This document shows positions 1 through 8,618 of a DNA stretch of 29,010 bases, in pieces (positions within the stretch are counted from its first letter, which is position 1; every line of letters begins with the position of its first letter). The DNA is from Phocaeicola_A sp963652075 (lineage in GTDB: Bacteria; Bacteroidota; Bacteroidia; Bacteroidales; Bacteroidaceae). A program made the position numbers and the translations under genes. Where the stretch lies: positions 1 to 29,010 of the forward strand of contig CAVJRQ010000058.1 in NCBI GenBank assembly GCA_963652075.1. Reading direction: 5' to 3'. Under the pieces are notes generated by a model. The model ran no database searches, was not told where the DNA came from, and saw only the letters and a program-made list of their open reading frames with translations.

Positions 1-628
1 CCAAGTCGCTTCCGATTTCTGGCAATGTATTCTTGAAATTGGTCAGAGCCTTGCCCTGACGTTCATACAAACTTGTACCTATGAAATTGAGTAGCATGGA
101 ACGACTCCAGCCATTATCCACAATTTGCTGCACATAAAACAAGGATTTGGTAACATCACCCGAACACTTGTCTATAAGTACCATTTGGTGTCCCCATGGA
201 ACAGAAAACAAATCGTTCAAAATATGCATGGCGGTTTCCTGTGTTGAATATCCATCGCCTGATTTTGCAGCAGGTTGCTGCAATGTTCCGTTGTTGGATT
301 TTGCAGCAAGTTGCTGCAAATTCTCTACTCGTTGTTGGTATAAACAATAGAACTTCTTGGTATAGCGCAAATTTCTTTCCGACAATCCCTCTGCATCAGG
401 CATTTCATGGCGCAAGTCACGACTCAGCGTAGCGTAGAATTTACTTCCATAAATATTCTCTGCAGCGTTATTGTAAATATCTCTACCAAGTTCCCAATAG
501 AATTGTAGAACTACATTATTGACTTTTACCGCTGCCTTTATTTGGCTCTGGCGATAACGCTTGCAAAGTTCTTTAACCCACAACAAGTAATCCTTGTCCA
601 ATATATTAATAGCTTTTTTGTTTGCCAT
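1..628 (-). CDS. DUF1016/YhcG-family PDDEXK nuclease, N-terminal part (runs off the window)
   Basis: An open frame runs without a stop from the ATG at 628 down to base 1 (209 codons), so the 3' part lies outside the window. The product starts MANKKAINILDKDY and has the usual DUF1016 N-terminal features: a helical start with VVLQFYWELGRDI, then LSRDLRHEMPDAEGLSERNLRYTKKFY, then VPWGHQMVLIDKC near residues 142-154. In this family the N-terminal domain is followed by a PDDEXK nuclease fold; that part cannot be seen here. Between the two conserved blocks lie two copies of a 12-codon LQQ(L/P)AAKS repeat (see the repeat entry). The family is common in accessory regions, often near restriction or toxin genes, and its exact role is unsettled. 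Base composition is more A+T rich than the genes to the right. The family call is firm; the function is inferred. Confidence 0.82.
   Translation of the reverse strand, partial: MANKKAINILDKDYLLWVKELCKRYRQSQIKAAVKVNNVVLQFYWELGRDIYNNAAENIYGSKFYATLSRDLRHEMPDAEGLSERNLRYTKKFYCLYQQRVENLQQLAAKSNNGTLQQPAAKSGDGYSTQETAMHILNDLFSVPWGHQMVLIDKCSGDVTKSLFYVQQIVDNGWSRSMLLNFIGTSLYERQGKALTNFKNTLPEIGSDL
261..332. repeat. Two in-frame 36-bp repeats with a 19-bp palindromic core
   Basis: Two copies begin GATTTTGCAGCA at 261 and 297, exactly 36 bp apart. Each holds an inverted repeat of TTGCAGCA and TTGCTGCAA (265-283 and 301-319); the second is a perfect 9-bp dyad around one base. The period is a multiple of three, so a change in copy number would keep the DUF1016 frame. 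In protein the copies read LQQLAAKSNN and LQQPAAKSGD. Confidence 0.75.
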
Positions 629-649
629 TTGTGTATGGTTTATAGGAAG

Positions 650-657
650 CAAAGATA
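650..657 (-). promoter_or_regulatory. Probable -7 box for the DUF1016 gene
   Basis: On the minus strand TATCTTTG matches the Bacteroidetes -7 consensus TAnnTTTG, 22 bases before the ATG at 628. The 11-base string CATTATCTTTG around it occurs again at 733-723, so there may be two tandem start sites. No clear -33 box is seen. Apart from these boxes and the terminator at 799-836, nothing else was recognised in the gap 629-842. Confidence 0.45.
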
Positions 658-798
658 ATGCAAATCGAAAGCAGAATAATAAGCTTGCTTAATTATTTTG
701 CTGAGATGCAGCTTATCTTATCCAAAGATAATGTATTTCTTGGGAATATTATCTTCTTGCTGCGCAACATCTGGGAGTTTCGACTTCCCAACTAAAGC

Positions 799-836
799 AA
801 AAACCTAACTGCCCGTATTCGGACAATTAGGTTTTT
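799..836 (-). terminator. Intrinsic terminator of the tRNA-Leu transcript
   Basis: A 17-bp stem (799-815 with 820-836) closes a 4-base loop and ends in a run of T on the minus strand. Two positions are C-A mismatches in plus-strand RNA but G-U pairs in minus-strand RNA, so the structure is better formed for transcripts leaving the tRNA gene. The arm ends six bases from the tRNA 3' end. Confidence 0.75.
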
Positions 837-842
837 GGGGTG

Positions 843-924
843 TGCGCCTGATAGGACTCGAACCTACACGTCGTGAGACACCAGATCCTAAGTCTGGCGC
901 GGCTACCAATTACGCCACAAGCGC
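843..924 (-). tRNA. tRNA-Leu, anticodon UAG
   Basis: The minus strand reads GCGCTTGTGGCGTAATTGG at the 5' end and GGTTCGAGTCCTATCAGGCGC plus discriminator A at the 3' end. The acceptor stem pairs GCGCTTG with CAGGCGC (one G-U), the anticodon stem is CCAGA/TCTGG around loop CTTAGGA (anticodon TAG), and the T arm carries TTCGAGT. The long variable arm (TGTCTCACGACGTG region) is the class II form expected of leucine tRNA. CCA is not encoded. Confidence 0.95.
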
Positions 925-947
925 TTGTTCTTTTTCATTTAACGCCG

Positions 948-978
948 CAAAGATAGTACTTTCTTGCAAGGTGTGCAA
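948..978 (-). promoter_or_regulatory. Promoter of tRNA-Leu
   Basis: Minus strand: -7 box TATCTTTG at 955-948 and TTGC at 978-975 as the -33 element, with a 19-base spacer, the arrangement of the Bacteroidetes primary sigma factor. The -7 box lies 23 bases before the tRNA 5' end. Confidence 0.6.
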
Positions 979-1058
979 CACCCCGACGTTTTTTCACCGC
1001 ATCTTCTCTGCATGCGTATGTATATATAAAGGTATAAGCCGACTGTCGCCCGATGCCT

Positions 1059-1637
1059 CTATCCATACTGCGAGAGGATGGCGAAGAAAAGCCATACTTC
1101 GGTCTCCAAGGAGAGTTTGCCTTGTAGCTGTTGCCGCATCAGTTCGATGAACTGTGCCTTCTGCTTCTTCACGGCACTCTCTGATATGCCGAGCTCCGCG
1201 GCTATCTCGGCATTCTTCATGTGCTTCTCATAGCTCAGATGAAACAGCGTACGGTATTTTGCAGGCAGGTTGTTCATGGCTTGGTAGAGCAGTTGCAGGG
1301 TCTCCTGCTCTATCAGACTGTTCTCGAAGTCGACGGATTCCTGCTCTTCGAGGCTCTCGAAATAGTTGTTTTGGGCATATTGCTTGCGCAGGATGGAGAC
1401 CACCTCGTTGTGGATGCAGGTGTAGAGGAAGGCTTTCAGCGAGAGTTCGGTCTGAAACTGACAGCGTTGTTGGTAGGCTTTGAAGATGCTGTTCTGCACG
1501 CAGTCCTCCGCCAAGAAGGCGAAGTCGTTGCCCAAACGCCGCAGCGTGTAGGTCAGCAACTGCGGATAGAGACACCGATACAGCGTATCGATATGCCCCG
1601 CGACAAAATCAGTAAACAATTGGTCGTGCCTATCCAT
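1059..1637 (-). CDS. ECF-type RNA polymerase sigma-70 factor
   Basis: The 192-residue product has sigma region 2 at about residues 20-86 (FLAEDCVQNSIFKAYQ, then LKAFLYTCIHNEVVSILRK) and region 4 at about 117-172 (NLPAKYRTLFHLSYEKHMKN then AEIAAELGISESAVKKQ, a helix-turn-helix). Size and the lack of regions 1 and 3 fit the Bacteroidetes ECF group paired with FecR anti-sigma factors. It is transcribed away from fecR, with a 195-base gap between the start codons; in many such loci the two genes lie in the same direction. The product should direct RNA polymerase to the fecR/susC promoters and be held inactive by FecR. The C-terminal tail after region 4 (about 20 hydrophobic residues) has no role that can be read. 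A normal -7 box lies 18 bases upstream. Confidence 0.9.
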   Translation of the reverse strand: MDRHDQLFTDFVAGHIDTLYRCLYPQLLTYTLRRLGNDFAFLAEDCVQNSIFKAYQQRCQFQTELSLKAFLYTCIHNEVVSILRKQYAQNNYFESLEEQESVDFENSLIEQETLQLLYQAMNNLPAKYRTLFHLSYEKHMKNAEIAAELGISESAVKKQKAQFIELMRQQLQGKLSLETEVWLFFAILSQYG

Positions 1638-1655
1638 ACCTCAAGATTGTGCTCA

Positions 1656-1663
1656 CAAAAGTA
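1656..1663 (-). promoter_or_regulatory. Probable -7 box of the ECF sigma gene
   Basis: Minus strand TACTTTTG fits TAnnTTTG, 18 bases before the ATG at 1637. A weak -33 match (TTTC) lies about 20 bases further upstream. The rest of the gap 1664-1832, which should carry the fecR promoter, has no perfect TAnnTTTG box in the plus direction; a small hairpin (ACGCCCT/AGGGTGT, 749-770 of kilobase 1, i.e. 1749-1770) is the only structure seen. Confidence 0.45.
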
Positions 1664-1832
1664 GTCAGAAAATGTGTTAAAGTGAAATCTCTGAAGAAAA
1701 AGTAGGTTGCCGCTGTCCTTTTTGTCCGCCTTTGCGTTCTAATAATAAACGCCCTTATTTTAGAGGGTGTAGGAGAGGCGGGCGGTCTCCGTTTTCGATA
1801 CCTCCCACTTGGAACAAACAAAGAATGAAACT

Positions 1833-3002
1833 ATGAATCAGAAAAGGATAAATGAAATCTCGCAACTCATCTATCGGCAGATAGTCGGACTGGAGTTGAC
1901 CGAAGCAGAACAACGTACGTTGGATGAATGGCGTGGAGCGGATGCGCGCAACGAAGCCACTTATCAACGTTTGCTGGACGAGAAGTTCCGCGAACTGGAG
2001 AACCGCCGTTTGGAACTGGTGGACGTGGAGCGCCCGCTCCGCGAGATGAAGTCACGCATTGGTACACAACACAAACAGGTCGTTTTCCACAGATGGACCA
2101 CCTATGCCGCCGTCGCCTTGGCTCTGGTAGCAGTGGCGTTTGCGGCCTGGAGCTACTACCGCACGGCTCAGAACCCTTTGCGGTGGGACGAGGAGACCAT
2201 GCGGTTGTGGTATGCCGGGCAGATACACCCCGGACAGCCGCAAGCCACCCTCACGCTGGAGGATGGCAGCACCCTGCAGGTGAACAACGAACAACAGGTG
2301 GCTCACGAAGTCAGTAAACGCCAAACCTCCAAGCCTCGGAGTGCCGCACCACGGCTGAATACCCTGAAGACACCGCGTGGAGGTGAGTTCAAGATAACCT
2401 TGGAGGATGGTACGGAGGTATGGCTCAATGCCGACTCTAAACTAACCTATCCCGAGTCGTTCGGTGCCAAGGAACGCAAAGTCTCCCTGCAGGGCGAAGC
2501 CTACTTCAAGGTTGCCAAAGACAGTCTGAAACCCTTTCTTGTGGAGAGTGACGGCCCGGTTGTGCGCGTCTACGGCACGGAGTTCAATGTTTGTGCCTAC
2601 GAGGAAGACCGCCGTACCTACACTACCTTGGTATCCGGCAGCATCGGTTTGTTGCCCGAGGACGGCAGCAGTGCCGAGCTGAAACTGACTCCCGGTTGTC
2701 AGGCACTGTATGACAAAGAGCGTGAGAACACTTACGTGCATACGGTCAATGCCGAGGTGGTGACCAGTTGGCGCAAGGGTGTCTTCGTCTTCGAGGAATT
2801 TTCGCTTGAGCAGATTATGCAGACTCTGAGCCGCTGGTATGACTTTACCTATGAGTTCCGCTCTCCCGAACTGAAGGAGACTGTCTTCATGGGAACCATC
2901 TCCCGCTATGCCGACTTCAAGGATGTGCTGGAGATATTGGAAAAGAGCGGCAAGCTCCGCTTGCGTCTTGATGGTCGCCACGTCACCATTGAGAGTGCTT
3001 AG
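1833..3002 (+). CDS. fecR: FecR-family anti-sigma factor with DUF4974 domain
   Basis: The start is placed at the ATG at 1833 (389 residues, MNQKRINEISQLIYRQI). An upstream TTG at 1809 is in frame but less likely, and the ATG at 1825 is out of frame and stops after three codons. Parts in order: a cytoplasmic helical domain (1-85) that would bind the sigma factor; one membrane helix (about 88-107, TTYAAVALALVAVAFAAW); a periplasmic FecR domain (about 178-275, including GTEVWLNADSKLTYP and VYGTEFNV); and a DUF4974 domain (about 310-385). In this family the last domain meets the STN domain of the partner SusC. The gene lies 43 bases before susC, which encodes an STN domain, so the signalling chain is complete in this window. 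Confidence 0.93.
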   Translation: MNQKRINEISQLIYRQIVGLELTEAEQRTLDEWRGADARNEATYQRLLDEKFRELENRRLELVDVERPLREMKSRIGTQHKQVVFHRWTTYAAVALALVAVAFAAWSYYRTAQNPLRWDEETMRLWYAGQIHPGQPQATLTLEDGSTLQVNNEQQVAHEVSKRQTSKPRSAAPRLNTLKTPRGGEFKITLEDGTEVWLNADSKLTYPESFGAKERKVSLQGEAYFKVAKDSLKPFLVESDGPVVRVYGTEFNVCAYEEDRRTYTTLVSGSIGLLPEDGSSAELKLTPGCQALYDKERENTYVHTVNAEVVTSWRKGVFVFEEFSLEQIMQTLSRWYDFTYEFRSPELKETVFMGTISRYADFKDVLEILEKSGKLRLRLDGRHVTIESA

Positions 3003-3045
3003 TGTGTTGAAAACCGTTTATATATTATATAATAATGAGAGAGTT

Positions 3046-6000
3046 ATGAACAAAATTGGAAAATGTTTGTTGGCATGGACCTTCTTGATGGTCTGTGCCG
3101 CAGGACACGCTCAGCAAGTGTCGGTCGCTTATCATGGGCAGGCCGCTGAGCAAGTGATTACCGACCTGAAGGCGAAGACGGGGTACGACTTTGTCTACCA
3201 GAAACAGACTCTGAAGGATGTGCCGCCCATCACCGCACGGTATGAGGGCGAGAATATCCCCGAGTTGTTGGGACGCGTATTCGCCTCCACAGGGTTGGAG
3301 TTTGAGATTGTGAAGAACACGGTTATTCTGCGTAAGGCCACCGCTCCACAGGTGAAGGATGGCCAACCGTTGGTTGTCAGCGGTACCGTGTATGACAGTA
3401 ACGGCCAGCCCTTGCCCGGTGCCAGTGTGCAGATTGAAGGTACGCGCCGCGGCTTTGTGACGGACATCGATGGTAATTTCTCCTTCGAGACACCTGCCGG
3501 CACTCCGTTGTCGCTGCGCTTCTCGTTCGTGGGAATGAAGTCAACCACCCGCTCCTTCAAGGCAAAGAGTAACGAACGGTTCTCTGTCACCCTGGAAGAT
3601 GAGAACGCTCAGATGCAGGAGGTGGTGGTGAACGGTATGTTCACCCGCCGTGCCCAAAGTTTCACGGGTTCGGCCGTGGCTTTCAAGAAGGAAGATTTGC
3701 GTGCCGTGGGCAACACCAACGTCCTGCAGAGCTTGAAGAATCTAGACCCTTCGTTCCGCTTTGCCGACAACCTGTCAGTAGGTTCCGACCCGAATGCCTT
3801 GCCGGACATCTCCTTGCGCGGACAGTCGGGCTTCCCCGATTTGAAAGGCGAATATTCCACCAACCCTAATCAACCGCTCTTTATTGTCGATGGCTTCGAG
3901 ACCACGCTGACCAAGGTGATGGATATGGACATGAACCGTATCGCCAGCGTCACCCTGTTAAAGGATGCAGCCGCCAAGGCCATCTATGGTTCCAAAGCCG
4001 CCAATGGCGTGGTAGTCATCGAGACCACCAAACCCGAGCAGGGCGACTTGCGGGTGAGCTACACGGGTTCGATGAACGTGAACATCGCCGACCTAAGCAG
4101 CTACGACCTCTGTAACTCCGCCGAGAAGCTGCAGGTGGAGAAGAACGCCGGTCTGTTCGACTACGTGGGCTACAATGGCGTGAAGTATTGGGAGAGTGCC
4201 GTCGGGCAATACAATTACAATCAGCTCTACAACACGACGCTGCGCAGTGTGCTCGAAGGTGTGGACACCGATTGGAAATACCAACCCGTGCGTAATGCTG
4301 TGGGTCACAAACATACCTTATACATAGAAGGCGGCAGTCAGGCTTTCCAGTACGGCATCGATTTGGCGTACAACGACGTAGAGGGTGTGATGAAAGGTTC
4401 CGGCCGTGAAACGATTACCGGTGGATTGACCTTCAGCTACCGTTACAAGAAATTCCTGTTGCGCGACAACTTGGAGGTGAGCTACAACAATTCGCAGAAC
4501 TCTCCCTATGGAAGCTATAGTAGCTACACGCGGATGAATCCTTACTATCGTCCGTATGACGATAACGGAAACTTGGTAAAAAGCTACACGCGCGAAGACG
4601 GCACCACAGTCTCCAACCCGATGTGGAACGCCTTCATCAAAACAAAAGACCAGTCACAGTACACTCAGTTTACAAATAACTTCTATGCGGAGTATCGCAT
4701 GACGCAGGACCTGAAGTTTATCGGCCGCTTGGGCATCACCCGTCAGGAGAACAAGACGGAGGTGTTTCACCCTGCGTCCCATACTGACTTCGTGGGCTAC
4801 GAGGACGATGCGGAACTCATCAAACGCCGCGGTACGTATAGCTATACGGACGGGTCGTACTATACGCTCTCCGCGGATGTCAGTGCCAGCTATTCCAAGA
4901 CTTTTGCCGACAAGCACCTCGTCTTCGCCAACTTGGCATGGAACGTGAGCGAGACTTCCGAAGAGTCCATGTCCATGATGGCCGAGGGATTCCCCAATGA
5001 CCAACTCAGCAGCATCGGTTATGCCCGTGCCTACTACAAGGACAGTGCTCCTACCAGTGTGAAGAACACTACACGCGATGCCGGTGCCGTGGCGGCAGCC
5101 AACTACTCCTATGACGACCGTTATCTTTTCGATGCCTCTTTCCGCCTGAGCGGTTCGAGCCAGTTCGGCAGCGAAAACCGCTGGGGTAAGTTCTGGGCGT
5201 TGGGAGCAGGTTGGAACATCCACAACGAAGCCTTCATGAAATCCCTCTCTTGGATTAACCAGTTGAAGTTGCGCGCTTCCTTGGGATTCACCGGTAGCCA
5301 GAACTTCAACTCTTACCAAAGCCTTGCGACATGGAGCTACTATACCTCCACTTTCTACAACGGTGAGGCGGGAGCCTATCTGTTGGGTATGGCCAACAAC
5401 AAGCTGAAGTGGCAGCGCAAGATGGACGGTAACATCGGACTTGACGTGAACCTCTTCGACAACCGTTTGAGCATGCGTTTCGACTACTACAACGCCACCA
5501 CCGACGATTTGCTTACCGATGTCACCATCCCTTCCTCCACCGGTTTTACTACCTACAAGGAAAACCTCGGAAAGGTGCAGAACCTCGGTTATGAAGTGTA
5601 TGCAAGCTATCGCGTCTACGAGAACAGGAAACAACACGACTACGTGAACCTCTACGCCAACGTGGTACACAACTCCAACAAGATTAAGGAAATCTCCAAC
5701 TCGCTGGAGTCGTACAACAAGTCGCAGTCCTCTACCGTCTCCACCAAACCGGTGACACGCTATGAAGAGGGACAGTCCATGACCGCCATTTGGGCAGTGC
5801 CTTCCATGGGCATCGACCCCGCAACGGGCAAGGAGGTCTATGTGAAGAAAGACGGGACAACCACTTTCACTTGGGACTCCGACGACTTGGCCATCTGCGG
5901 CGATACCGAAGCCGATATCTATGGCAACTGTGGTATCAACGCCTACTTCAGAGGCTTCACCTTCAACCTCGGCATGACCTACAAGTTTGGCGGTCAGCTC

Positions 6001-6363
6001 TACAACCAAACCCTTGTGGATAAGGTGGAGAATGCCAACCTTAACTACAATGTAGACCGTCGTGTCTTCTCTGACCGTTGGTCGAAGACCGGTGACGTGA
6101 GCCGCTTCAAGGATGTGTCCGACACCTCTACTACCCGTGCCACCCAACGCTTCGTGGAGGACAACGACGTGTGGACATTCTCGTCGCTCAGCATCGGATA
6201 CGACTTCGATCAGTTCAAGGCAGTGAAGGAACTCGGATTCAACCGGCTGAGACTCTCGTTCGACATGGCGGACATCGCACAGATTTCCTCCATCAAGATT
6301 GAACGCGGTACTTCCTATCCGTTCGCCCGGAGCTTCTCATTCTCATTACAAGCAATCTTTTAA
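3046..6363 (+). CDS. susC: SusC/RagA-type TonB-dependent transporter with STN signalling domain
   Basis: The start is set at the ATG at 3046 (1105 residues), because the signal peptide MNKIGKCLLAWTFLMVCAAGHAQ begins there; the longer upstream frame overlaps fecR. Domains: STN (about 24-95, AAEQVITDLKAKTGYDFVYQ), carboxypeptidase-like beta sandwich (about 110-185, VSGTVYDSNGQPLPGASV), a TonB-box-like stretch QEVVVNG (191-197), plug (about 205-330, ending SVTLLKDAAAKAIYGSKAANGVVVIET), then the outer-membrane barrel to the end. It should bring a TonB-dependent ligand across the outer membrane with SusD as lid, and report it to FecR through the STN domain. The 43-base gap before it is very A+T rich (TATATTATATAATA) and has no TAnnTTTG box. 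The ligand cannot be told from sequence. Confidence 0.95.
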   Translation: MNKIGKCLLAWTFLMVCAAGHAQQVSVAYHGQAAEQVITDLKAKTGYDFVYQKQTLKDVPPITARYEGENIPELLGRVFASTGLEFEIVKNTVILRKATAPQVKDGQPLVVSGTVYDSNGQPLPGASVQIEGTRRGFVTDIDGNFSFETPAGTPLSLRFSFVGMKSTTRSFKAKSNERFSVTLEDENAQMQEVVVNGMFTRRAQSFTGSAVAFKKEDLRAVGNTNVLQSLKNLDPSFRFADNLSVGSDPNALPDISLRGQSGFPDLKGEYSTNPNQPLFIVDGFETTLTKVMDMDMNRIASVTLLKDAAAKAIYGSKAANGVVVIETTKPEQGDLRVSYTGSMNVNIADLSSYDLCNSAEKLQVEKNAGLFDYVGYNGVKYWESAVGQYNYNQLYNTTLRSVLEGVDTDWKYQPVRNAVGHKHTLYIEGGSQAFQYGIDLAYNDVEGVMKGSGRETITGGLTFSYRYKKFLLRDNLEVSYNNSQNSPYGSYSSYTRMNPYYRPYDDNGNLVKSYTREDGTTVSNPMWNAFIKTKDQSQYTQFTNNFYAEYRMTQDLKFIGRLGITRQENKTEVFHPASHTDFVGYEDDAELIKRRGTYSYTDGSYYTLSADVSASYSKTFADKHLVFANLAWNVSETSEESMSMMAEGFPNDQLSSIGYARAYYKDSAPTSVKNTTRDAGAVAAANYSYDDRYLFDASFRLSGSSQFGSENRWGKFWALGAGWNIHNEAFMKSLSWINQLKLRASLGFTGSQNFNSYQSLATWSYYTSTFYNGEAGAYLLGMANNKLKWQRKMDGNIGLDVNLFDNRLSMRFDYYNATTDDLLTDVTIPSSTGFTTYKENLGKVQNLGYEVYASYRVYENRKQHDYVNLYANVVHNSNKIKEISNSLESYNKSQSSTVSTKPVTRYEEGQSMTAIWAVPSMGIDPATGKEVYVKKDGTTTFTWDSDDLAICGDTEADIYGNCGINAYFRGFTFNLGMTYKFGGQLYNQTLVDKVENANLNYNVDRRVFSDRWSKTGDVSRFKDVSDTSTTRATQRFVEDNDVWTFSSLSIGYDFDQFKAVKELGFNRLRLSFDMADIAQISSIKIERGTSYPFARSFSFSLQAIF

Positions 6364-6376
6364 CATCTGAATCATT

Positions 6377-7828
6377 ATGAAAAGAATATATACACTCATA
6401 TTCTCCGCATTGTGTCTGCTCACAGCCTTTACCTCCTGCAGCGAGTGGCTCGATGTGAAGCCGGAGTCCGAGATAGACGGTTCGGACCTGTTTGCTACTG
6501 AAAGCGGATACAAGGACGCGCTCACGGGGGTATACATCCGAATGAGCGGCAGTTCACTCTACGGAAGGGAGATGACTTTCGGTCTGGTGGATATCATTGG
6601 TGATGCCTACTACAGTGCAGGAACTACCGGTACGGCTTACGCCTACGCCAAAAGACATGACTACACGGCATCTTCCGTGGAGACCCTTATAAATTACGTA
6701 TGGCAGCGGAGCTACACCGGCATTGCCAACCTCAACGAGCTGTTGGCACAGATGGAGAAGGCCGACCGCAGCCTCTTCTCTACGGACAATTACAACGTCA
6801 TCAAAGGCGAGGCGCTCGGGCTGCGTGCCTTCCTCCATTTCGACCTCTTGCGCCTGTTCGCTCCCTCTTGGACGGTAGGTAAAGACGAGAACGCCATTCC
6901 TTATGTGACGGACTACAGCTACAAGACCACTGCCACCTCTACGGTGTCGGAAGCCATGACAAAGATTCTGGCGGACCTCACCGAGGCGGCGGCTTTGCTG
7001 AAAGAGTCCGACCCCATCGCTACAGGACGCACCATCACCACGGCCGATGACAATGGCTACCTGATGGATCGCCAGTACCACTTCAACTACTATGCCGTGA
7101 AAGCTACCATGGCACGCGCTTACCTCTGGATGGACGACACCGCCAATGCGGCCAAATGCGCACAGGAGGTAATCGATTGCGGCAAATTCCCTTGGACCGA
7201 TGTCTCCGCTATCGCTACGGGTACGGAAGAGAACATCGACCGCACCTTCACTTCCGAGCAAGTCTTTGCCCTGCAGATTGACGACTTGGATGACTATGTG
7301 TTGGGCAAAACGTATGGCACTACGAAGTACTATGCCAACCTCGTGTGGTACAGCTATGGATATACGGCCATTTTCCCCTCCGCCACACACGGAACCGATT
7401 GGCGCAAGGTATACCTCTTCTCCAATGTGAACACGCAGTCGTCTTACTACTACACCTCCAAGAAACTATGGCAAGAGGGAATGGACGAAGACCTTGTGAA
7501 GCGTATGCCGATAATCCGTCTGCCGGAGATGTACCTCATCCTGGCACAGTGTCAGATGGACAAGGCGGCTGAGTACCTGACCGTGATGCGCGAACATCGT
7601 GGTGTCTCCGCACCGGTGACTTTGACAGCCGAAGAGGATTTGCTGAATGAGATTAACAAGGAGTATATCCGTGAGTATGTCGGTGAGGGGCAGCTGTTCT
7701 ACTTCTACAAACGGTTGAACATGGACAAGCACCTCGCGTCGTACAACTTCGGCAAGAACTCGTTCGACACGTCACTCTACGTGTTGCCGATGCCGGAGGA
7801 AGAGATTGAATACGGAAGAAGAAACTAA
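6377..7828 (+). CDS. susD: SusD/RagB-type nutrient-binding lipoprotein
   Basis: 483 residues with a lipoprotein signal peptide (MKRIYTLIFSALCLLTAFTSC, lipid on Cys21) followed by EWLDVKPESEI, the usual start of a mature SusD. The helical TPR-like core is seen in GIANLNELLAQMEKAD, GEALGLRAFLHFDLLRLFAP and KATMARAYLWMDDTANAAKCAQEVID, and the C-terminal part has RMPIIRLPEMYLILAQCQ and the conserved EYIREYVGEGQLFYFYKR. It lies 13 bases after susC, is certainly co-transcribed with it, and should cap the SusC barrel at the cell surface. It is slightly shorter than many SusD proteins, but the family core is complete. Confidence 0.94.
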   Translation: MKRIYTLIFSALCLLTAFTSCSEWLDVKPESEIDGSDLFATESGYKDALTGVYIRMSGSSLYGREMTFGLVDIIGDAYYSAGTTGTAYAYAKRHDYTASSVETLINYVWQRSYTGIANLNELLAQMEKADRSLFSTDNYNVIKGEALGLRAFLHFDLLRLFAPSWTVGKDENAIPYVTDYSYKTTATSTVSEAMTKILADLTEAAALLKESDPIATGRTITTADDNGYLMDRQYHFNYYAVKATMARAYLWMDDTANAAKCAQEVIDCGKFPWTDVSAIATGTEENIDRTFTSEQVFALQIDDLDDYVLGKTYGTTKYYANLVWYSYGYTAIFPSATHGTDWRKVYLFSNVNTQSSYYYTSKKLWQEGMDEDLVKRMPIIRLPEMYLILAQCQMDKAAEYLTVMREHRGVSAPVTLTAEEDLLNEINKEYIREYVGEGQLFYFYKRLNMDKHLASYNFGKNSFDTSLYVLPMPEEEIEYGRRN

Positions 7829-8593
7829 ATGAAACAAATCAGTATGAAAACCTATATAGCACTTGGGGCGGCAATCTTGGGAGTACTCTCCTTCACCGCC
7901 TGTGAAAACGATTCGTATCTCTATAAGGATACGGCAAAGATATGGCTCTCCGGCGACGAGGAACAAAACGCTACGGCAGACTCCGTCTTTTATTCCTTTA
8001 AAATCTATAGCTCCGATGTGACGGAGACAAACCTGAACGTGATTGTTAACCTGACGGGCGAAGCCGTGGACAAAGACCGCACTTTCAAGTTGGAAGTGGT
8101 GGACGAAGAGACCAACGTACCGGCTGAGGCTTATCAGCTGGGTAGCTTCGTGTTGCCGGCAAACGCCTACAAGGTGACCGTGCCGGTGAAGGTGCAACGC
8201 AAGGTGTCTGCGTTAGACCTTACCAAAGAGACCGCCAAACTTACCTTGAAGGTGGTGGCGACGGACGATTTGGATGTTGGGGTAGCCGATTACTCCACCT
8301 ATAAGTTGGTGTGGTGCGACTATCTGATTAAGCCCAGTTCATGGAGCAACATCGCTTATTACATCGGTCCTTTCTCACAGGCTCGCTACAAGTTCATCAT
8401 CGACTTCACCGGCTACACCGATTTTTCGGAGTTTAGTGGCGACTACAACCGCATCATCTGGTTTCAGGGCTACCTGAAGAGTCTGCTGCGTCAGTACAAC
8501 GAAGACCCTGCCAACGAAGGTAGGGAAGAGGGGTGGCCCTATCTGAACGACAACGGCGAGGCGTTGGAATTTGGTGACGGTCTGAAAGCTTAA
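7829..8593 (+). CDS. DUF4843-type surface lipoprotein
   Basis: The ATG follows the susD stop codon without a spare base. The 254-residue product has a lipoprotein signal (MKQISMKTYIALGAAILGVLSFTAC, Cys25) and then ENDSYLYKDTAKIWLSGDEEQ, typical of DUF4843 proteins that follow SusD in FecR-regulated loci. The middle part (about 70-140) is beta-rich, with VPVKVQRKVSALDLTKETAKLTLKV. The C-terminal part has DYLIKPSSWSNIAYYIGPFSQARYKFIIDFTGY. Function is unknown; position and lipidation suggest a surface accessory to the SusCD pair. Confidence 0.82.
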   Translation: MKQISMKTYIALGAAILGVLSFTACENDSYLYKDTAKIWLSGDEEQNATADSVFYSFKIYSSDVTETNLNVIVNLTGEAVDKDRTFKLEVVDEETNVPAEAYQLGSFVLPANAYKVTVPVKVQRKVSALDLTKETAKLTLKVVATDDLDVGVADYSTYKLVWCDYLIKPSSWSNIAYYIGPFSQARYKFIIDFTGYTDFSEFSGDYNRIIWFQGYLKSLLRQYNEDPANEGREEGWPYLNDNGEALEFGDGLKA

Positions 8594-8618
8594 CGTTAAC
8601 ACACTAAAGAGTAAAGTT

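Noticed and set aside
842..1150. Plus-strand frame starting RLIGLEPTRRETPDPKSG
   Set aside because: It is the antisense reading of the tRNA-Leu gene, a well-known false protein; the rest runs over the end of the sigma gene.
4654..6147. 497-codon minus-strand frame inside susC
   Set aside because: The plus strand encodes a clear SusC barrel over the same bases; the antisense frame is rich in Val/Gly/His, as expected of a shadow, and has no known motif.
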